From: CALEAR01 sp035301485
GTDB lineage: Bacteria > Pseudomonadota > Gammaproteobacteria > Pseudomonadales > Alcanivoracaceae
NCBI GenBank assembly: GCA_035301485.1
Contig: DATGUF010000052.1
Coordinates: 1 to 41,560 of the forward strand
DNA length: 41,560 bases
Direction of reading: 5' to 3'
The translations under genes were made by a program, and so were the position numbers. The notes below the pieces were generated by a model, which saw only the letters and a program-made list of their open reading frames with translations, was not told the DNA's origin and made no database searches. Of the stretch, positions 34,980-41,560 are shown piece after piece. Positions within the stretch are counted from its first letter, which is position 1. Each line of letters opens with the position of its first letter.

Positions 34980-36302
34980 TCAAAACGACATAGCGAATAA
35001 AATTTGACCATAGAGGTTATGTTTATTTGTACCAAGTTGCGTACCCCCATCTTTCGCCTTATAAATTCCTAGCAACGGTATGACATTCAAATACGGTGAC
35101 GCCGCCCAATCTACAAAGACGTTCGCTTCCTGCCCATCCAAACGTGGTGCCTGTTTTCTATTATCACGGTAGTTAAACAGCATTACCCCCACCGCCACAC
35201 TTTCTTGAGGAGTTAACATAACGTTAACATGATCAATCGATGTATTGGTACTCAACGGCCCCGCATAATTGGCGGCTACCTCACCTTGATACCAAGTACC
35301 AAACCCTCTACTAAACCCATAAAAAAGAGGATCGTAACCTGGCGAAAACCGGCTATGACGATAGTGCACGGTAGGTTGCCCCCAATGTTGGGAGAACGAC
35401 CAACCACCCTCTACATACCAAGCATTCTCACTGCCTGAAACACCGGCAAAATCTTGGTATACATATTCAGCAGAAAGGAACAGATCTTCCACACCCGCAT
35501 TACCTTGTGCACGGAGGCTGTAAATATCCATGCCATCCTTCACGCTATCCATACCTTTAACGCCACTGTCTGCCTCTAGCCCGTGCAAATAGGTGACACC
35601 AATGGTGGCTTCGGGCATCACGTATTCTGCATTCGCCACCAACATTTCCACTTTATCTTGAATGTCGTTATCCGACTTTATCCACATCAGATCAGCACGC
35701 ATACCCTCGTTACCACCGAGGCTGATCACCGCAGTGTTAGCAAAGGCGCTGCGGCCCGCCAAATAGTAAGCACCTCCACGGTTCTTAATACCTGGATAAA
35801 GGCTACCCTTACCAAAAGAGACTAAATCACCGTACAAAAGGAAACCATCACCCACACCAATAGCTTGGCGCCCAGCCGATATTTCTAATCCGTTTTCACC
35901 AAGCCAAGCAAAGCTGTTGCCGGAGCGCCAGCGCAACCAAGCATCTTCAATGTCGTTTTTACGTTCCGTGCCATTAGTGAAGCCAGCCGCATCACCATCG
36001 CCAAACGTGGCCGTACTCATGCCTGATATACGCCCAGCTAAGGTGGCGCCCTCAGCACTCACATTCCATACGAATTCAGCGCCGTATTCAGCCACTCCCT
36101 CTTGCCACGCCACACTGCCTGGGCCATTGGCGTTAGTGGCCCCCAAGGGATCATAGGTGCGTTGGCTATGAAAAGCGCCGTACATGGCATCCAATGTCAG
36201 ATCTACTTGAACTCGCTCATTTTCATGCACGGTATAAGCAAAACCAGCGGCCGAAAAAAAGAGCGTAAAAACCCCTACCCCATTTAGGTATAATTTTTTC
36301 AT
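34980..36302 (-). CDS. Outer-membrane beta-barrel protein inside the qhp operon
   Basis: About 440 residues from the ATG at 36302 (a GTG one codon earlier is possible). A signal peptide ends near GFAYTV. The mature protein is made of repeated amphipathic strands (WNVSAEGATLAGRISGMSTA, NGLEISAGRQAIGVGDGF, WSFSQHWGQPTVHYRHSRF) and ends in Phe (ILFAMSF), all outer-membrane barrel features; roughly 16-18 strands are possible. I do not recognise the family. It lies between qhpB and qhpG on the same strand, so it may admit the amine substrate to the periplasm. A strong hairpin separates it from qhpB. Confidence 0.78.
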   Translation of the reverse strand: MKKLYLNGVGVFTLFFSAAGFAYTVHENERVQVDLTLDAMYGAFHSQRTYDPLGATNANGPGSVAWQEGVAEYGAEFVWNVSAEGATLAGRISGMSTATFGDGDAAGFTNGTERKNDIEDAWLRWRSGNSFAWLGENGLEISAGRQAIGVGDGFLLYGDLVSFGKGSLYPGIKNRGGAYYLAGRSAFANTAVISLGGNEGMRADLMWIKSDNDIQDKVEMLVANAEYVMPEATIGVTYLHGLEADSGVKGMDSVKDGMDIYSLRAQGNAGVEDLFLSAEYVYQDFAGVSGSENAWYVEGGWSFSQHWGQPTVHYRHSRFSPGYDPLFYGFSRGFGTWYQGEVAANYAGPLSTNTSIDHVNVMLTPQESVAVGVMLFNYRDNRKQAPRLDGQEANVFVDWAASPYLNVIPLLGIYKAKDGGTQLGTNKHNLYGQILFAMSF

Positions 36303-36329
36303 CACGAATACTCTTTTATTTATTATGGT

Positions 36330-36352
36330 ACGCCCCCTAGAGAAGGGGGCGT
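36330..36352. other. Intercistronic hairpin after qhpB
   Basis: A perfect 9-bp G/C-rich stem (36330-36338 with 36344-36352), five-base loop, five bases after the qhpB stop. On the minus-strand mRNA no U-run follows, so it looks like a 3'-end-protecting element more than a terminator. Confidence 0.65.
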
Positions 36353-36357
36353 TTTAA

Positions 36358-37485
36358 TTATCTAATGAAAATTTGAGCTGTAGTAATAGCTTGGTCACCA
36401 CCCTCCAGCTTTATGCTATTAACTTTTTTTAAAGTTTTAGCATCATGCACACTAACATCATTTAATGTACCAGCTAAATATATTTTATCCCCTCTAACAT
36501 TAAAATTAATATTGTAATAAGTATGATCTAAACTTTTACTTTTAATTTGTTTTTTATTCTCAATATCATAAACATTTAAATTATTAAGAACACCATACAT
36601 TTTATTGGGTTCAAATGGATGCCTCATCCCTGTAAAATACACTTCTGACAACGAGGCAAAGTCAACCCGCTCCGTTTTGCCTGTTTTCAGATTCACATTG
36701 ATAAACCCGTAAATAAAATCTTCCTCCGTCACACCATCTTCGGCATATTTAGGAGCTGCGTACAAAATACTGAAATCACGCGTATGTTGTTGATGAGGCC
36801 AGAAATAGAGAACGTCTGGCGCCCCATAGCCTTCTCTGCCCCAGTTTCTCAATGGTATAGCCACCTCAAACTCACCAGTATTCACATCCACTTTGTAAAA
36901 ATCGGGCCCCGCTGCGTACAAAGAACCATCATCAGCCGCTTGCATGACATACATTTGTCGCGGGGCTGGGAACGTTCTTATAGCCTTTGCATTAACACCA
37001 TCAGCAGTGCTATAAACCTGCAATCTTGGTGTTTGTACACGGTAATGGTCCGCATATTTTATGGTTGGATTGGTGATGGTATATACTTCTTTTCCGTCTG
37101 CACTCACTGCCATGGAAAACATTGAGCTTGCTACTTCACCTGGCTCTTGTGCAAACCGCGCTCTAAACTCTAACTTACACGTATCTACATTCACGCCATA
37201 AATTTCTTTAAAACTATTCGTTAAGATATAAGCCCTAGATTTATCAGGGCTCATCTGCACTTGCCCTGGCCCATATTTACCCGGCATTTCGCATCTTTTA
37301 TAAACAGTCTCTGTTTTTAAATCTATAATTTGCAAATTGTTGGGATAGTTCGTTAAGACCATATATTCTTGGCCTTTCTTTAAAGCTTTATCAACATTTG
37401 TACCTTTTAATTCTGCCATTGCACCCTGGCTCAAAGCGACACTTAATACCAAGGCCGCCGTGCCATATAGTTTATTCTTTAACAT
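36358..37485 (-). CDS. qhpB: Quinohemoprotein amine dehydrogenase beta subunit
   Basis: A 375-residue periplasmic protein with a signal peptide (ending SQGAMA). The rest is a seven-bladed beta-propeller with repeats of the YVTN type (EYMVLTNYPNNLQIIDLKTE, KSRAYILTNSFKEIYGVNVD, GDKIYLAGTLNDVSVHDAKT). In the enzyme this subunit packs on the catalytic gamma subunit and the diheme alpha subunit. The order after qhpC (19-bp gap) agrees with known operons. GAGG precedes the ATG. Confidence 0.9.
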   Translation of the reverse strand: MLKNKLYGTAALVLSVALSQGAMAELKGTNVDKALKKGQEYMVLTNYPNNLQIIDLKTETVYKRCEMPGKYGPGQVQMSPDKSRAYILTNSFKEIYGVNVDTCKLEFRARFAQEPGEVASSMFSMAVSADGKEVYTITNPTIKYADHYRVQTPRLQVYSTADGVNAKAIRTFPAPRQMYVMQAADDGSLYAAGPDFYKVDVNTGEFEVAIPLRNWGREGYGAPDVLYFWPHQQHTRDFSILYAAPKYAEDGVTEEDFIYGFINVNLKTGKTERVDFASLSEVYFTGMRHPFEPNKMYGVLNNLNVYDIENKKQIKSKSLDHTYYNINFNVRGDKIYLAGTLNDVSVHDAKTLKKVNSIKLEGGDQAITTAQIFIR

Positions 37486-37504
37486 AAGGCATCCTCTTTT
37501 ATTA

Positions 37505-37828
37505 TTAGTTGTCTTCAGGAAAAGTAGTTTCTAAATGGCGCCAGCCTTCAGCAGAATCGGCGGCATTTTTGTTCCAGTCTGGATGCGTACTCATAATGTC
37601 TGGCAATTGTGCTGGCCACCAACAGGGGTCCGCGCAACCATATAGGTCTGCTTCCATCGGCTGACACAAACCCGTCACCCCACCAAAAGCATCCACTTCC
37701 CAACCTGGATCAACCGTTGCTGTACATCCAGCTACCGTTGTCATGGCCATCACTTCGCCAAGCTCATCCGTCGTAACAGATTGATCAATTTGCTCAGCTT
37801 TCTTATTAATTGGTTTAAGCGCTTTCAT
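37505..37828 (-). CDS. qhpC: Quinohemoprotein amine dehydrogenase gamma (catalytic) subunit precursor
   Basis: A 107-residue precursor. If a 28-residue leader is removed, as in Paracoccus, the four Cys fall at mature positions 7, 27, 37 and 41 (precursor 35, 55, 65, 69). The partners are all present: Glu16 (E44), Asp33 (D61), Trp43 (W71) and Asp49 (D77). Cys37-Trp43 would form cysteine tryptophylquinone and the other three Cys thioether bridges to acidic residues. The leader is retained for modification by QhpD and QhpG and is not a Sec signal. Its start overlaps the qhpD end by 14 bases, with AAAGGAG upstream. Confidence 0.95.
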   Translation of the reverse strand: MKALKPINKKAEQIDQSVTTDELGEVMAMTTVAGCTATVDPGWEVDAFGGVTGLCQPMEADLYGCADPCWWPAQLPDIMSTHPDWNKNAADSAEGWRHLETTFPEDN

Positions 37829-39257
37829 AGAAATGCTCCTTTCTTGGTGTTATAAATTGGTCAATAAAAGCGGGGTTATGCATCATGATTTCCGCATATA
37901 TTTTTATGCAAAAATCCACCCAATCACGCATTAAATCACAGTAGTAATAGGTGGGATGCGAAGGATCGTTATACTGAACATAACTTTCGTGATAGCACCC
38001 ACCAGAACATAAGTTTCTGATATGGCATGTATCACACCCTGTTTCAGTGCGGTCAAGGCGCTTAGAAAGAAAGCTATTCAGTTCTTTGTGCTGCACAATG
38101 CCGTGCACATTACCAAAGGTGTCTAAATCTGAGCCTGTAAAACGGTGGCAAAGGTTTAAATCACCGGCGTGATCCACTGCCAGCATTTTATAACCGGCAC
38201 CACAGGGCAACGATTTTTTGTGGCCTTCGTGAATATCCGTCAGCATTTGGTGCATGTTAGAAAAGCCGATATTTCTATGCTGCAAGGCTTCCTCGAGATA
38301 ATAACGCCCAAGCGTCTTCATGTTCTCGAACACTTCCACCACTTCATCGCCGGTTAAGTTGTATGAAGTGATATCACCAGATGTAACGGGGGCAAATCCA
38401 ACTTCGGCAAAACCCAACTCGTTGAACAAGTGGTTCCAAATGGTTTCTACATCCGTAATACCTCTGGTGAGGGTCACTCTAGCCCCCACTGGCCGGCTAC
38501 GATATTTGGATAGCAGCATTTCTGCTTTTTTGCGCACTACATCGTAAGTACCTTGCCCGCCCACCGTAATTCTATTTCGATCATGTACCGTTTTCGGACC
38601 ATCAATACTCACAGACAAGCCAAATCGATGCTGATCTAAAAACTCAATCCAGCTTTCAGTTAGCAAAGTGGCATTGGTTGTCATGACAAAATCTACTGAC
38701 TTACCCAGTGCTGCTAAGCGTTTTTCACAATACGCCACTACCTTTTCAATTAAGGGCTTATGCGTCAGTGGTTCACCACCAAAAAACACCACTGTGTAGC
38801 GGGGCTCATCAGGTGATTCTCGCAACAGCATTTCAACGGATGCTATCGCTGTGTCGTAATCCATCTTGGTACCTTTTGAAGGCACCGCTAAATCTTCTTT
38901 ATAGCAATAGGTACAGCTTAAGTTACAGCCCGTATTGATGTTGAGCACCACCGTATCTAGCCTCACTTGGCTTACTTGTTGTACCGGGATATCCGGCGTT
39001 AACGGTGTGCCGTCAGTCAGCATTTGCAAAGCCAACAATTCGTTCACTGTTGACGTTACGGTTTGGCGCGGAAACATCGTCAAAGCATTGGCTAACTCTT
39101 CTGTGGCCATCGATGCTTCTCTTAACTTGCCCAATACAGCTTGAGTCACTGAATCTGCTGCAAACAAAGCACTGCTTGGCACATGAAAAATCAGGGCTTG
39201 GTTATCCACCTGTACTTCATGTACGTTCTTTTCCACTACCTTTAATGGTGTACTCAT
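37815..39257 (-). CDS. qhpD: Radical SAM/SPASM peptide-modifying enzyme QhpD
   Basis: A 480-residue radical SAM enzyme. The SAM cluster motif CNLSCTYC is at 111-118, followed by FFGGEPLTH (158-166). The SPASM region has Cys at 352, 370, 408, 411, 417, 421 and 440, enough for two auxiliary 4Fe-4S clusters. The N-terminal 100 residues form the peptide-recognition type domain. In characterised systems it makes the three Cys-to-Asp/Glu thioether bonds in QhpC, whose gene directly overlaps it here. It acts in the cytosol before export of QhpC. Confidence 0.95.
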   Translation of the reverse strand: MSTPLKVVEKNVHEVQVDNQALIFHVPSSALFAADSVTQAVLGKLREASMATEELANALTMFPRQTVTSTVNELLALQMLTDGTPLTPDIPVQQVSQVRLDTVVLNINTGCNLSCTYCYKEDLAVPSKGTKMDYDTAIASVEMLLRESPDEPRYTVVFFGGEPLTHKPLIEKVVAYCEKRLAALGKSVDFVMTTNATLLTESWIEFLDQHRFGLSVSIDGPKTVHDRNRITVGGQGTYDVVRKKAEMLLSKYRSRPVGARVTLTRGITDVETIWNHLFNELGFAEVGFAPVTSGDITSYNLTGDEVVEVFENMKTLGRYYLEEALQHRNIGFSNMHQMLTDIHEGHKKSLPCGAGYKMLAVDHAGDLNLCHRFTGSDLDTFGNVHGIVQHKELNSFLSKRLDRTETGCDTCHIRNLCSGGCYHESYVQYNDPSHPTYYYCDLMRDWVDFCIKIYAEIMMHNPAFIDQFITPRKEHFYESA

Positions 39258-39285
39258 TAGCTCACCTCTTTATTGTTATGTGTGT

Positions 39286-39309
39286 GCCTACCTGCAAAGG
39301 CAGGCAGGC
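39286..39309. other. Intercistronic hairpin between qhpA and qhpD
   Basis: On the minus-strand mRNA a 10-bp stem with one G-U pair (39309-39300 with 39295-39286) and a four-base loop lies just after the qhpA stop. It is not followed by a U-run. Confidence 0.6.
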
Positions 39310-39325
39310 TTAGTGTTGAGCACGG

Positions 39326-40996
39326 TTAAGGTATGGGGGGCAATGTCCACACAGGCACCGCAACTATTAGTTGCCCAGAGCCATTCAGCTTCTTTTTGCC
39401 ATCTTTCACTGTGGCTGTGATAGCGAGGTTGCCAATGTTATTAGACATCATACTTCGCTCTTTATTCGGCCCTGCATCCGCAGGTGTGAACACCCCCTTC
39501 GCTTCATCTAAGCTGCCCGCATAGTGCACATCACGGTTTTTCTTCGCTTCTTCATTAAAAGGCGTCACCTTCCAAGTGGCGGGCATCACACCTAGCAATA
39601 CCTCTTCACCCTCTACAAGCGTCCATCCCAGTGCATCAAAGCGGCCTTGAACTTTTTCCACATGGCCACCACCGCCACCAATTCGGGACACTGCATAATT
39701 AGGAGATACTGTGACTTTATCTACGCTGCGGTACACCGTTAACGCGGCCTGACCACCCTGCCCAACCAACGCTCTTCTGACCTCAGCATTGTTATCCACA
39801 GCCACCTTCACGGTGTACAAGAAAGGGCTTTCATGAAGCACTTCAGTCACAGTAATACCACTACCTAGAGCAGGCAGTTCTGTCATGTTACTGCCGACGA
39901 TATGGAGCGTAGCTTCTGTGCCTACCTTCACGTAACTCGGCTGAACAGCGAGAACTGCATTTGCAGTTTCATGCACAGCTACCACATCAAGCCCCCTTTC
40001 ATAATGTTTGCGTTCAAACATACGACCTTCCATTTTGCCGTCGATCACGCTAAACACCTGGCGCATACGTGTATCACCAATATCGATGTTAGCGCGCCAT
40101 TCGTGGCCGTTATACAACAGCGCATCGCCTTCACCATTAAACGGGCGCCCATCTGCAAACTTACCCTCTATGGCTACTGTTAGCGTCTCATCATCTTGGA
40201 CATTCACGGTCATCACGCCATGCAGCTCACCTTCGCCTGGATAATGGCCACTAAAACCCCATTTACCTGCTAACGAAGAAGGCTCTGGGCGCTCTTGCTG
40301 CCATTTTTCCCACGTTTCACTGGCTAAACCGTAACGCTCTGTTAATTCAGGCACGGTTTTCGTCAGGGCAATATCCAACCAATCACGGTCACGCGATAAT
40401 GCCTGGTACTCTAATGAAGGCCACTGCCCCAAGTGCATATGAATGGTGTGTTCCCATTCCGCCTCACTGCGACGCTGCAAGGCAACTCGAGCGCCTGAAT
40501 GGCACCGTGCGCACATCTCACCAAGATGTGCTAATTCTCCCTCACCATCACGAAAGGCTTCGATCACATTTAAACGCCTTTCTAAACCGTAGCGATAACC
40601 CTCGCTTTCAGCGGGAGACAACCCCTGTGAGTCGGCTAAATATTTTACTAAGGCACGCTTTTCCTCTTCCTTTATTTGCACACCATGCGCCACTTGCATG
40701 CGCTTTATGGTCATCGACCAACCTTCTGGTGTTTTGCGTTGCTCACTGATGCGGCTTAACTTTTCACCTGTGGCAGCCGAACCGCGCCCCAACCGGGTAC
40801 TGTTATGACAGGCTCCGCAGGTTTCGGTTAAAATCTTTTCAGCACTGCGACTGGCATCAGCGCTTGCCGCAGCAACCGCTTGCATACTTTCAGTTTTACT
40901 CACGTCTTCAGCACTGCATGCGGCAATGCCTGAAAACAGTAAAAGGGAAAATGACGCTACCACCTTTTTCCCATAATTGATCACTGTATCGTTCAT
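39326..40996 (-). CDS. qhpA: Quinohemoprotein amine dehydrogenase alpha subunit (diheme cytochrome c)
   Basis: A 556-residue protein. Two c-type heme sites, CGACH (60-64) and CARCH (162-166), form the N-terminal diheme cytochrome domain; the C-terminal 300 residues are beta-rich domains (GVMTVNVQDDETLTVAIEG, AVQPSYVKVGTEATLHIVG). The N-terminus has a signal segment ending SGIAAC with Cys27 in a lipobox-like position, so the enzyme may be membrane-tethered. It takes electrons from the CTQ cofactor and passes them to a periplasmic cytochrome or azurin. First gene of the operon; GGAGG precedes its ATG. Confidence 0.93.
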   Translation of the reverse strand: MNDTVINYGKKVVASFSLLLFSGIAACSAEDVSKTESMQAVAAASADASRSAEKILTETCGACHNSTRLGRGSAATGEKLSRISEQRKTPEGWSMTIKRMQVAHGVQIKEEEKRALVKYLADSQGLSPAESEGYRYGLERRLNVIEAFRDGEGELAHLGEMCARCHSGARVALQRRSEAEWEHTIHMHLGQWPSLEYQALSRDRDWLDIALTKTVPELTERYGLASETWEKWQQERPEPSSLAGKWGFSGHYPGEGELHGVMTVNVQDDETLTVAIEGKFADGRPFNGEGDALLYNGHEWRANIDIGDTRMRQVFSVIDGKMEGRMFERKHYERGLDVVAVHETANAVLAVQPSYVKVGTEATLHIVGSNMTELPALGSGITVTEVLHESPFLYTVKVAVDNNAEVRRALVGQGGQAALTVYRSVDKVTVSPNYAVSRIGGGGGHVEKVQGRFDALGWTLVEGEEVLLGVMPATWKVTPFNEEAKKNRDVHYAGSLDEAKGVFTPADAGPNKERSMMSNNIGNLAITATVKDGKKKLNGSGQLIVAVPVWTLPPIP

Positions 40997-41435
40997 TTAA
41001 GCCTCCGATATTATCGTTATTCTTGGCCTTTTAATTATTTACAGACTCTTGCCTGCACCTAAATTGCTAACCCTCGCTAGCCACTACAACAGGATTTTTT
41101 TTACCGGTCAAAATAAAACAACCTGCTGCAAAAGTGTTTCATAACGAGACAAGAAACTCGTCAAATCCTGCCAATTTGGTGCTTTCAGCTCAGGCTCTCA
41201 CTTCTCAACATGCACGGATCCGGTGTTGAAGACAGTGGCACAAGCATGACTAACATCATAGCTAGCGCCTTGCAGAACGAATAAAAAACTAAACTCGCTC
41301 TTTCTCATCTTTCCGCACACAGAGTGTTTCACTCTGCAACACTCTGTGTTTTCCACACCCAGTTTTGACCTGCCTCTTCCCCTCTCTCTACCATGAAAAA
41401 TGTAAGTCACACCTATACCAAAAAGGATAATAACG
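40997..41435. promoter_or_regulatory. Divergent promoter region between qhpA and the aldehyde dehydrogenase
   Basis: A stretch of about 440 bases with no supported gene, AT-rich in the left half. It must hold the leftward qhp promoter and the rightward dehydrogenase promoter; no clear -35/-10 pair could be fixed by eye. The main structure is the repeat cluster at 41317-41349. Confidence 0.5.
41317..41349. promoter_or_regulatory. Repeat cluster of three CACTCTG units (likely operator)
   Basis: An 11-bp perfect inverted repeat (ACACAGAGTGT at 41317-41327, ACACTCTGTGT at 41339-41349) encloses a third half-site. CACTCTG occurs directly at 41330 and 41340 and inverted at 41320-41326, each 10 bp apart, so all face one side of the helix. 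This suits a regulator of the divergent amine-oxidation genes, for example an AraC-type protein such as QhpR. Confidence 0.6.
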
Positions 41436-41560
41436 ATGGATAAACTACCTTCTCCTTTAGCGAGCACCACTGCGTTCACGCAGCGTGAACATAAACTTTT
41501 CATTAACAATCAGTGGCTAAGTGCCGAGACAGAGCAGTCCTTTACCACCCACAACCCAGC
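41436..41560 (+). CDS. Aldehyde dehydrogenase, N-terminal fragment
   Basis: The ATG at 41436, preceded by AAAGGA, opens a frame running off the window (41 residues visible). The segment KLFINNQWL followed by FTTHNPA is the typical N-terminus of NAD(P)-dependent aldehyde dehydrogenases (LFIxGxW...xxNPA). Divergent from qhpA, it probably oxidises the aldehydes that amine dehydrogenase releases. Subfamily cannot be judged from this piece. Confidence 0.8.
   Translation, partial: MDKLPSPLASTTAFTQREHKLFINNQWLSAETEQSFTTHNP

Noticed and set aside
41198..41509. A 103-codon minus-strand frame in the qhpA/aldehyde dehydrogenase intergenic region
   Set aside because: It crosses the operator repeats and the start of the dehydrogenase gene and shows no domain or plausible ribosome-binding site.
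1..41560. CRISPR array, IS element, integrase or attachment-site repeats around the 18-25 kb island
   Set aside because: No spaced direct repeats, transposase or integrase frames were seen, and no matching direct repeats were noticed at the island edges by eye.

Overview
The window looks like chromosomal DNA of a Gammaproteobacterium, probably a marine or aquatic aerobe. The main support is the infC-rpmI-rplT-pheS-pheT-ihfA-merR block, and the surrounding fatty-acyl-CoA, iron-uptake and amine-oxidation genes fit such a lifestyle. No tRNA, rRNA, CRISPR array, insertion sequence or phage structural gene was seen.

Layout. (1) 1-9195: the 3' end of a thiolase; an outer-membrane porin; a leftward four-gene operon (histidine phosphatase, acyl-CoA dehydrogenase, APH-type phosphotransferase, SDR); a divergent rightward pair (iron-type alcohol dehydrogenase, 4HBT thioesterase), with two tandem palindromes in the shared promoter region; then a small hypothetical gene and an SMP-30-like protein. 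This reads as acyl-CoA, alcohol and lipid catabolism. (2) 9493-12152: a DEDDh exonuclease overlapping a cNMP/CBS/DUF294 nucleotidyltransferase-like signalling protein. (3) 12245-17701: the leftward translation operon. infC starts at an AUU codon and has its own sigma-70 promoter; a strong terminator lies between rplT and pheS; thrS is not upstream of infC.

(4) 18121-25296: an accessory island in the place where thrS often sits. It encodes a very large SF2 helicase with a C-terminal PD-(D/E)XK nuclease domain, split by one in-frame TAG codon; a translationally coupled 711-aa protein of unrecognised family; and a SEC-C protein. This is the best candidate for an undescribed or divergent anti-phage or anti-plasmid system. 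The closest described parallel I can name is the pPIWI_RE-DinG-REase module, but that link is unproven. (5) 25390-27783: a SpoU/TrmH-type RNA methyltransferase and aspartate ammonia-lyase.

(6) 27908-33295: an iron-related region. A rightward operon (PepSY membrane protein, DUF2271, DUF4198, membrane flavodoxin/FNR reductase) and a leftward pair (DUF6607 lipoprotein, DUF6746 protein broken by TAG) each have a Fur-box-like site upstream. (7) 33661-41560: a leftward quinohemoprotein amine dehydrogenase operon in the order qhpA-qhpD-qhpC-qhpB-(outer-membrane protein)-qhpG, with a divergent aldehyde dehydrogenase gene entering at the right edge. Amines would be oxidised in the periplasm to aldehydes and then, in the cytoplasm, to acids. 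The catalytic subunit has every cross-linking residue. The leader peptidase (qhpE), transporter (qhpF) and regulator (qhpR) genes are not in the window.
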